From Phytomonas francai (lineage: Eukaryota; Euglenozoa; Kinetoplastea; Trypanosomatida; Trypanosomatidae), in assembly GCA_001766655.1 (NCBI GenBank), contig MJCC01000012.1, positions 312,913 through 376,912 of the forward strand: a stretch of DNA of 64,000 nt, given 5' to 3'. Of this stretch, positions 20,440-29,081 are shown piece after piece. Position 1 is the stretch's first letter. The number at the start of each line of letters is the position of its first letter. A program made the translations under genes and the position numbers. The notes beneath the pieces were generated by a model that was given only the letters and a program-made list of their open reading frames with translations, was not told where the DNA came from and did not search any database.

Positions 20440-23400
20440 ATGGACATGTGGCCTGTATCCAAAGGGTTTTCGGAAACTATTATAGAAAAGGAGGCCTCCA
20501 GCACAGCCACTAGTGTTATGCATGACTCAAATGAATTATTTTCTCCGAAAGACAGGGATCCTATTGTAGTGCATGAAACACCAACTGTGAAGGATATAGC
20601 ATCTAATGTACTCTTTTGCGCATCACCACCTTTTCAAGACGTGTACACACCGGTAGACACCCGAAAAGATGCGCAACTGGTAGCTGTATCACCCCCAACT
20701 TCTCCTCACAGTTCTGGCGTAGTTAGTACCAAAACGCACTCACAAAATACGTTATTGGATGGGACTGAAGAATCAAAAAAAATTATGGTGTGGTGGCAAC
20801 TTTTTGGGAAAAGAAAATGGTCCCACACTCAACTAGAATCTCATTTAGGTCAACAATATCATTGCATCCCATATGTTTCATATTTAAGCAACGAACTGCA
20901 GCCAAAATCCCACTTGCTCACATCAGAAAATGCTCGAAATACCTCCCATATCTCTAATGAAAGCAGAACAGATAAAAGCGATGCAATGACAACCCCGAAT
21001 TTTGGATCTGATACTCATGACTCCAATCCTGTTCCGGGAAGCCACGCTGATGCAGGTCAAGCAAACATGGAGGGCGATAAGTTAGGCAAAAAGATCTCTT
21101 TTTCAACAACACCGTTACTACTTGAGGCCCATAATGCAACCACGAATTCGTTACTGAAGAATGAAGTCGAAGAGAGTCAAGATATGTTAATCTCATCCGA
21201 TGTGTTGCCTATGCCTAGCTTTTTACAAATCTCAAGCGATGATATGGCGAACTTTCTTTCTTCCAGGGACTCTGGAAGTCGACATGAGGTATCTTCATTC
21301 TGCTGTAGCAGATCGCAAAAGGAAAAAGATAAATATCTTAATTTTACACATCCACTTCACAACATAGATGGTGCATGCCATTCATTTCCACCATACTTCC
21401 CTAGGAAAATAAAGAAACAAGAATGTCTTCTGTGTCCTACGAAGATAACAGACACGATACAGCAATATCAATATAATGACTTTACAATCCCCAGAGAGAT
21501 TCAAGAAGGCAGTAGTGTGCTTGGCAGAAGCTCTGTGCGCTTTGCAAACGAGAGCAACTGGATCCCCCTTTCAAGTAGTCATGGATGTAATCAACCGGGT
21601 TCTGTCAGTTCAGAGGACGTGATACGAACGCTAGCTCATGGTATGGCACTCGGTGGATTTAACTATATAGCGCCGCTCGCTAGGTCTCAAAAACATCACT
21701 GTAATCACGGGTTTCCGTATCATTCGATACGATCTGTATCCTCTGGTACGGGACCTTTATGGTTTCAAGAAAATAATTCGCCGAGGTTGGATGAATCTGA
21801 GGACAGATATGTGTCCGGTGATCTCGAACAGCATGCGTCGTGTATGGATGTCATTTCTCACCACGATACAGCCGTACCAGGATCGTGTGGAAGGCAAAAG
21901 GTAGACCCATCGTTAGCTAATACAAAATCGTTTAGTTTTTTGAATAATACTACGACCCTTTTCTATCCAACCAGATCGCATGACCCATCATGCTCTTTGT
22001 GGGACCCACCGACGCGCGCGCCGATGCCTTCCGGTAGTAATGTCAAAACACCTGTCGTCAGTAATCAGGAGAGTTTCTTGTTTGTAGCCCTTCCGCAAGA
22101 ATACGACGAGAGAGGTGTCATGGCGACAATGGATCCAAACAATGCATCGGATGCATCCCACTATGCGCTAGATGACACATCCCAGCAGCTTTCCGTGCCC
22201 TTTCCACATCGCCTACAAAGAAACGTTGCTAGGGAAGAGGTTGATGAAAAGATTAAGCGTGCCTCCTCTGAAGAGGGTGTCTCTTTATTCCATGAGAATA
22301 GCACCTCAAAATTATTCTCGCCCCTTCGTGGAATGGTATCCTTTGTAGATCATTCTCCCACACTCACCCCGCACACCGATACACGGGTGGCAAAAGAACG
22401 AAACGATCTGAAATCAAAGCCTGTCGCTGTATCTAAACCAATATACAAACAGCAGTGTTGGGTGCCCCATGGCAGCGCCTTACACGACTCCTCCCCGCTG
22501 GCATTGGGTCAATGGCAGGGTTCGGTTACTCGAGGACGATCATCGCAGGAAACAAGTTTCCTGATGCGCGCAAATACATCCCTGTCATCAGGTGAGTCTA
22601 CCATAAGCTCATACGGGTACCGAAACCCACCTCAGAGCCCCAACGCACCATCGCTGTCATTTCTCACTATGACGTCGGAACTACATTTTGAACCCAACGC
22701 TGAAGGAGGTGAAGATCCTCTGATGTGTGTGAGGAACAGCGAAAAGCGTTATTCGGAGCCCTTCTCACGTCGATCCAGTACTAGCCCAGGTGTGGATTCC
22801 CAGTCAGCGCAGGTTACCTCTGCAGTACTTCAGCAGATCCCCCTTCGAGGGCAACGCTCTAGTATGTGCACCCTCGGGTTTGTTGTAGTACCATCACAGC
22901 AGCAAATATGCAATCCCATTCAAAGAAATGATTCTATCTTGAATGAGCCAAGCTCACCACTTAGACGATTTAAGCATAACAGCAGTACACCATCTTCACT
23001 TGTTTCAGATACTAGCCGGTCTAGCTGCCGTGCTGTTGTCATGGGCTCTGTGTTTGGTTCCTCCTTCACTACATCTCTGACGCACTTTCCTCTACACTCC
23101 TCACCGATGGAAAATGGCCAGAAAACTAGCGAATCGCATCTACCATTAGCTGCGGCAACGTGGGCAGGAATATCAAACTTGCCAACTGCAGCCTCACGAT
23201 ACAACCATAGTGATACTTCGTCCATGGCCACTCTATGCCGCAGAGAGCGTGCACTATGTGAAAACTTATTTTTTAATGGTAAAAGCTGCGCCCTCAAGTC
23301 GGAAGCCATATCAATGCATCCACCGCGCAGCCCAAACGGTATCAATATGCACAATTTGGGGTGCCCCGTAGTATCACCAATTGATATGGAGATGGGTTAT

Positions 23401-24252
23401 GGTAAATTGTTTGCCAGATCCCCTTTGAAAAGTAATGGACGGACTTTGACAGGGCATCGAAAGTCCATCGAGTTGGAGGCAACCCTGCTAGGTCAGCCCA
23501 TCGAACCGCTACCGATAATGTTCCCGGAAATACTATCCTTGAATCACCAATCCGTTTCCTCCACGATAGGCTCTCAGGAAGGATGGATGGAGCGCATTCT
23601 GAGGAATAGTGGGATCGTGATGTCTGTGGCTAGCGCTGCAACCGCAACGGCAGCCTCGCAACCCAAAAAAACAACAACCCCGCATGCCTCTCCTCTCCAC
23701 TGTTCTATTTCGTGCGGTCCGATACGACAAGAAGTCCACACCACAAGCTCCCACACGACGCATTCGACAGAAGCAGTCTCTTCTAGAAGCGGTAAGGGTG
23801 CACAGTCGTGTCGAACGATAGGTGAATCTAAAAGTAACACGATTCGGAATTTCTTCACTACACGGCAGGATGCAGTTAAAGTTCCCTCGTTCGTGAGTCC
23901 AGTGGATGTTGAGGCGCTACTTGATGCCTCCGAAGAACGGATGCGTAAATCGAGAACTCAAATTGTGCAGCTCAGCTATCTAAATGATGGCATCAAGACT
24001 TTTCCAAAGAGTTTTATCATCGGGATGGAGTCTTCAGGGGTGGAAACTTCGGAGAGTTCCATCTCCACAACATCATGCCCAAGTTCATCCTTGGATGCAC
24101 AAAAAAAGGCTTTGAGGACTGACTCTTCATACTTGAAAGATACCAAGAAGCAAAGCGACGAAATTCATGATAAAAATGATTCTTGCAATAGTATGTCAAT
24201 CTCTCAAAAAAACTATATTGATATAACATTAGCCTCGTTTGAAAGTAAATAA
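20440..24252 (+). CDS. 1270-residue serine-rich orphan protein
   Basis: One uninterrupted frame of 1270 codons, far longer than chance in DNA of this composition. The protein is rich in Ser, Thr, Pro, His and Asn, with few long hydrophobic runs, and is probably largely disordered. Short better-ordered pieces include MVWWQLFGKRKW near residue 115 and VIRTLAHGMALGGFNYIAPL near 397-416. Cys/His pairs occur but do not form a regular zinc finger. Many Ser-Pro and Arg-x-x-Ser sites suggest heavy phosphorylation (inference). No domain recognised; proteins of this kind in kinetoplastids are often cytoskeletal or RNP-associated, but nothing here proves it. Confidence 0.85.
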   Translation: MDMWPVSKGFSETIIEKEASSTATSVMHDSNELFSPKDRDPIVVHETPTVKDIASNVLFCASPPFQDVYTPVDTRKDAQLVAVSPPTSPHSSGVVSTKTHSQNTLLDGTEESKKIMVWWQLFGKRKWSHTQLESHLGQQYHCIPYVSYLSNELQPKSHLLTSENARNTSHISNESRTDKSDAMTTPNFGSDTHDSNPVPGSHADAGQANMEGDKLGKKISFSTTPLLLEAHNATTNSLLKNEVEESQDMLISSDVLPMPSFLQISSDDMANFLSSRDSGSRHEVSSFCCSRSQKEKDKYLNFTHPLHNIDGACHSFPPYFPRKIKKQECLLCPTKITDTIQQYQYNDFTIPREIQEGSSVLGRSSVRFANESNWIPLSSSHGCNQPGSVSSEDVIRTLAHGMALGGFNYIAPLARSQKHHCNHGFPYHSIRSVSSGTGPLWFQENNSPRLDESEDRYVSGDLEQHASCMDVISHHDTAVPGSCGRQKVDPSLANTKSFSFLNNTTTLFYPTRSHDPSCSLWDPPTRAPMPSGSNVKTPVVSNQESFLFVALPQEYDERGVMATMDPNNASDASHYALDDTSQQLSVPFPHRLQRNVAREEVDEKIKRASSEEGVSLFHENSTSKLFSPLRGMVSFVDHSPTLTPHTDTRVAKERNDLKSKPVAVSKPIYKQQCWVPHGSALHDSSPLALGQWQGSVTRGRSSQETSFLMRANTSLSSGESTISSYGYRNPPQSPNAPSLSFLTMTSELHFEPNAEGGEDPLMCVRNSEKRYSEPFSRRSSTSPGVDSQSAQVTSAVLQQIPLRGQRSSMCTLGFVVVPSQQQICNPIQRNDSILNEPSSPLRRFKHNSSTPSSLVSDTSRSSCRAVVMGSVFGSSFTTSLTHFPLHSSPMENGQKTSESHLPLAAATWAGISNLPTAASRYNHSDTSSMATLCRRERALCENLFFNGKSCALKSEAISMHPPRSPNGINMHNLGCPVVSPIDMEMGYGKLFARSPLKSNGRTLTGHRKSIELEATLLGQPIEPLPIMFPEILSLNHQSVSSTIGSQEGWMERILRNSGIVMSVASAATATAASQPKKTTTPHASPLHCSISCGPIRQEVHTTSSHTTHSTEAVSSRSGKGAQSCRTIGESKSNTIRNFFTTRQDAVKVPSFVSPVDVEALLDASEERMRKSRTQIVQLSYLNDGIKTFPKSFIIGMESSGVETSESSISTTSCPSSSLDAQKKALRTDSSYLKDTKKQSDEIHDKNDSCNSMSISQKNYIDITLASFESK

Positions 24253-24491
24253 AATCGAATAAATTTTGAAAAGAAATAAATTAGTATGATTAAATATTCC
24301 TTATATATCTCTGTCATCTTGCTAGGATAAAAAGGGAAAATGTGTGAGATAAAACGCTTATATTTTTGCTACTCATTGATTTGTTTTCGTCATTACAAGA
24401 ATTTGGGTAAAAGTTTGTTAAAGCACTCAAGAAACCGATCAGGCCATTGTCATAGTACTGATTAGTTTTTCCCTTTTTCTTATGTATGTAG

Positions 24492-24549
<58 letters not shown>

Positions 24550-27072
24550 GTAATGTGCCGAATTTTCCGTTCGAGAAACTAAGCAGTTACTAATTTAACT
24601 TGACTTACCCTTTTATTTCATCGGACTAATTCCGTTTTGCTCCTTTCACTAGGTCCAATGATAAATATTCCATATTTTTAACGCAGTTTATTGATCTCTT
24701 TTGGATAGTAAGAAAGAATAATCTGCTATCTGTTACATGTATTCATGCCCATACTCACTTGTTTCTTTTTGGGGATATTTAACTGTCTTTTACTGCACTG
24801 ATTCCTGCAGTTAATCATTGTTGCTTATTTGAATGCTCAATATTTTCCTGTCCGGTTGTGTTTTTTCTTGTCTTTGGTTATACGCTTACTATTTTAGAAC
24901 CTGGTTAATGCAAACATGCAGTCACTTTCAGCGACTCCGAAAATACTTCTAAAATAAAATGGGAGAAGGCCTATGGTTCAGGCTCGTAAATGTCAAAAAC
25001 CTTACATGAGAGAACTCACACATTCATTTGCCTCACATGTTTTTCAGTGTTTTTCTCTCATATAATACTTTTTTTGTATACCATTTATAATTAATTCTGT
25101 GATACTTTATCTACCACCCCACCCATGAAGGAACCCTTTTTTGTTCTAAGCATGCTTGTTTATCTAAACTTCTGTAACTGCGGCTTTCTACATTTTTATA
25201 ATACTTACCCGGTTATCTTTATTGTATTTTATTCAATATATATAATACATTATATTATAAGAAAATAAAAAAAGTCATGCGCTTCTTGAAGCCATTCACA
25301 ATATACACATTTTTATATCAGATCTTTTTACATTAATTGTTTCATTGTATTCTACAACTTTCGCATGTCTAGAGACTTTTGAGGTGAATGTGTCTTTTTT
25401 GCTCCATTTCAGTGCATAACTTAGTCATTGTGTGTTACTTCTTGAAATAGGTTATTAAGACCTAAAAAGATGATAATCATTGTTTGCGTATGAATTCTCA
25501 AATCCTTGTATTTGATGTTGTTATATTCTATGAAACTCGCTATTTTTATGAAACATTGTAAAACCACTCTCTTTCCTTACTTTACCTGAAACTTTACACC
25601 AGAATCTTCGTGAAAATATTGCCAAAATTTCCGGAAAGAAGCATTGAAACATAAATTTTTATGTTGTATTGCATAGGTACGTCGGTTTAGCCTTATTGTG
25701 TGAAAAAAAAGCTGCAGTTATACATAATGAAACTATTGAAAAGGAAAGGAAATGATGCTTACTTTCCTCAGTATCACCACATTTCACATGTATCCTCCTC
25801 ATCTGGCAACATCGAGATCTGCCATCCGTGTTCACGTGTATAGTTGTTCTAGTTTCCGGTGGATCTTTCAATTGGTCCTCCTTCCATTAGCGAAGCAACT
25901 TCCAGTCACGTAGGGTAAAAACACAATCCAACATGCTGTTTTTTTTCCTTGCCAACTTTTTCGATCCTATAGGGGAATTTCTGCTCTATCCCCATTGCGT
26001 ATCAAGATACACACATCGATTCCTGTTCTTGACTTTGATAAGATTCACACAAACTATACGAAGTCTAAATAGCAATCGGCAATAAAACATTTCCTATTAG
26101 CAGAATTGAGCCAATGCGTCTGAAGTGAACGATCACATCGTGGTAAACCATGGCATGGGATTAGTAGTTATGCCGGTAGCGAAGCCATGGGCCTCCGAAA
26201 GAGCAAGTCCTTCGCATGGAGAAGATCATCAGGCCTGACGAGCTTCCTATCTACGCAAAGCAGATAAACTAGGAGTTGAAAAGCCAATTTCATACGCATT
26301 TAAAAATCTATTGTAGAATTTAGTTTTACTTTCTCCGCTATACTATGCAGCCCAGACAAGAAGTTCAGGCATTGCAATATCAGTTACCTCCACATTCATG
26401 ATTTATGCGCAATAAACCCTCAGAATATTTAAAGTACAGAGTTGTCACCGATGTTACCCAGTACTTTGGGACTTCATCTTCTTATAGACTATAACAGCAG
26501 CTATGGAAATTTTCGGTCCGTAGGGGAAGTCGAGCCCACTTTATTTTCTCAAAAACCATGTATCCATGGCGCTAAAAAAAAAAAGATATTCTCATCGTTA
26601 AACAAGAAACACATAAAAATGTTCTTCATTCCAATGAGAAAACCTAATATCAAAAAGACTTTTTGTCGCTGTGCATGGAAATGTTTTGAGCCTCCGCTGG
26701 AGATCGTTTTGAAATATGAAGAAACTGACACAACTGCATGCATTTGTGTACGTCGTTAATAAAGCCTGCGGAGGGAAGTGCACGCATTCTCCTAGGTAGC
26801 TCATGTCTGCTCAAAAGCATGCAGTAAATGCCTTGACATGTTATCCCACATGCATTGAATATTAGATGATGTCTTGTTGTTTGTATCTCCTCACGCTGAC
26901 TATGACAATCGTATAATCCTTTAGTTTAGTTGGGAGCTCTAAATTAGACCTTGAAAATTAGTGCACAAACTATTTCATACAACATAATACAGCTTTTAAA
27001 AAAAAAAGAATTAAATAATTTAATAATTTAATAACAAAAAATCATCAACAACGGGGTAAAATCGGCACAAAA
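24253..27072. other. 2.8 kb gene-poor region
   Basis: No gene I can defend. Contains a (TA)n(GA)n tract, many poly-T stretches, and a 105-codon frame at 26442-26759 (+) of low quality. Between about 26,100 and 26,280 base composition rises and a short open stretch (26,179-26,271, +) reads like a real protein end with no start; see findings. Confidence 0.55.
24498..24549. repeat. (TA)n(GA)n compound microsatellite
   Basis: About 25 bases of TA followed directly by about 26 bases of GA. Polypurine-polypyrimidine half may form triplex DNA and, on the - strand, is a CT tract. Confidence 0.9.
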
Positions 27073-27747
27073 ATGAAGACAAGGGCCACTAACCTGAGTC
27101 CGAATGCAAAACCCTGGGCACCGTACGCTGGTGGGCTAGCGAATACAAACGGTGGGGGTGGCGGCGGCAACAACAACAGTAGTAGTCGCTTGCACTACAC
27201 ACAGTACAGAAGCAGTGGACCCACCCACCATCAAGCCGGTGTGAAAAGGAACAACAGCCAGCAGCGCAACACTTCGGCGAATCACAACACCACCCCCTTC
27301 TGGTCTCAAGCACCAACATCAGTCGGTCAAAAGCAGCAGCAGCAGCAACCACAATCGCAGCACGCACGGCCGAAGTTCAGCCCCACTGCTGCAAAACTCT
27401 TCGTTGGTCAGTTGCCTTTTGAGTGCACTGAGGAGCGAATGTGCAATCTTTTCAGCGCATACGGAACGGTTGAACACATCCACATTCTCCGCGACAACAG
27501 CAACCGCAGCCGTGGAGCCGCTTTCGTTACGTACTCAACCGTGCAGGAAGCTGATACTGCCATTTTCACACTGCATAATAGATACCACATGCTCACCAAC
27601 CGAGCTATCCAAGTGAGCTACGCAAAGAACAGCCCTAACATTTCGCGTTTTGGGACGTGCAGCGCGTTGGAAGTCCACGAGTCGTTTCCTACAAACCCCG
27701 TTCCGGACGTAGCTGCGACAGTTCGTGCGCAAGCAAACGGCTTTTAA
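27073..27747 (+). CDS. Single-RRM RNA-binding protein
   Basis: A 224-residue protein with one RNA recognition motif at about residues 108-187. RNP2 is KLFVGQL (108-114) and RNP1 is RGAAFVTY (147-154), with the expected aromatic positions present. The N-terminal 100 residues are low-complexity: Gly-Asn runs, Ser, then a QQQQQ stretch, typical of prion-like regions in RNP proteins. The C-terminal 35 residues are short and unstructured. It resembles the many single-RRM post-transcriptional regulators of kinetoplastids, with CELF-like spacing; target unknown. The start ATG follows an A-rich stretch. Confidence 0.9.
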   Translation: MKTRATNLSPNAKPWAPYAGGLANTNGGGGGGNNNSSSRLHYTQYRSSGPTHHQAGVKRNNSQQRNTSANHNTTPFWSQAPTSVGQKQQQQQPQSQHARPKFSPTAAKLFVGQLPFECTEERMCNLFSAYGTVEHIHILRDNSNRSRGAAFVTYSTVQEADTAIFTLHNRYHMLTNRAIQVSYAKNSPNISRFGTCSALEVHESFPTNPVPDVAATVRAQANGF

Positions 27748-29081
27748 CGGATAAAGAATCGAGTAAAAAGATACCCGTACATATGCATATATATGTGTAT
27801 CATATACATAGTCATGCTCGAGCATCCGTGTTTGAAGTGCATGAAGACTCTACGGTAGTGGTGGAAGTGTGATTAAATGAATGCCCATATATGTTTATAT
27901 TCTTATTTTTGCTTGCATTCATCACCTTAGCTGTCGCCTGGCATTATGAGAATCTTTTAACAGAGGTTAAATCTCGAAGCATGAAAGAGATATGATTCTA
28001 AGGTTGGAAATAAATAGGATACTAATCAACTTTAGAGAACTCTCAAGAATTTTATTGCTAAATTTGCTTTTCAGAAGTCTTTTACACCACTTTACTTGTG
28101 TTTTTTTCCTCAGTATATTGGCTCTAAATTGATGAATGTAGATTGTTCCAACAGGTTTACATTAGAAAGATGTGTCGATTTCAAAAAAAAATGAGAAGTT
28201 GAAATAATTTTATCTAGAAAATTGTTGCTTGATATTAACAAAAGCAACTCCATTAAGTGTTATGGAGACCTTTTCTACATTAATATGATTTTTATGCGTA
28301 ATTTTTACTTATTTCTAATGCTGTGACTGCCATTATTGCATTAAATTTCAAAGCTTTTAGATATTCTGATTACGTATTTTCATTCCCTTTATGTCTGTAT
28401 TTTTAACAAGCGTAGCTTTGGCCACCAATAGTGAATCCTTCCTTTCTAGAGGAAAAAGGGACCCGTCGCATTAATCAGCTCAAGGGCGGGGGGGGAATAA
28501 TGTTTTTTTTGGATTTTTAATCTCAGCATTCGACGTAGTTGTTTGAGCGCATTAATTCAAGCAATTTCAGAGCTTTGGCTCTTATCTGCGCCTCGTTGGT
28601 GTAATCAAGTTTCGGGAACGCACCATTATCGTGTTCCTTCATTGCACCTACACCCTTTGTGGTTTTGGAGATCACTTGCGCTCCAAGGGGTGCTTCACCT
28701 GTACCTGATGGATTAAAATCTTATAATTGTCATTTCAACTTGATAAAATTGTATAAATAAATCAGACTTGCTTAACATCGAATAAAACAAGGGGCTTTAT
28801 CAATTTTTAAAAATTCATATTTGCTCTCCTCACAGATACGCGTGCCGTGTGAAGACTACAGTATTGTCACATATTTAGATAATCATTGTATCCTTATGAA
28901 AAATAGTGTGCTTGCTTACTGCACTATGATTTTAAACCAAGATGCTTAAGGTCTCAGCATCAAAATGGTCCGGTGCACGTATACACATACGTCAAGGATA
29001 GACATCTAAAATCGTGTATGAAACCATACCTCTCTCAATATCTTCATCTTAACATTTTGTTTGGCGGGGTGAGGCTTCTTA
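27748..29081. other. Intergenic region with an antisense coding-like stretch
   Basis: Mostly AT-rich. A + frame of 71 codons at 27657-27872 overlaps the RRM gene and is not credible. The interesting part is 28523-28720 on the minus strand, listed separately. Confidence 0.6.
28523..28720 (-). pseudogene. Antisense 65-codon coding-like fragment without a start
   Basis: On the minus strand 65 codons are open up to a TGA, preceded in frame by TAA at 28721-28723. The translation looks like a soluble protein end: it includes PLGAQVISKTTKGVGAM, then FPKLDYTNEAQIRAKALKLL and ends in NNYVEC. Only one internal ATG gives 39 codons. The flanks drop to very AT-rich sequence. It is on the opposite strand to every other protein gene here, so it may be a relic of an inverted gene fragment, a small gene, or chance. 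No family recognised. Confidence 0.35.
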
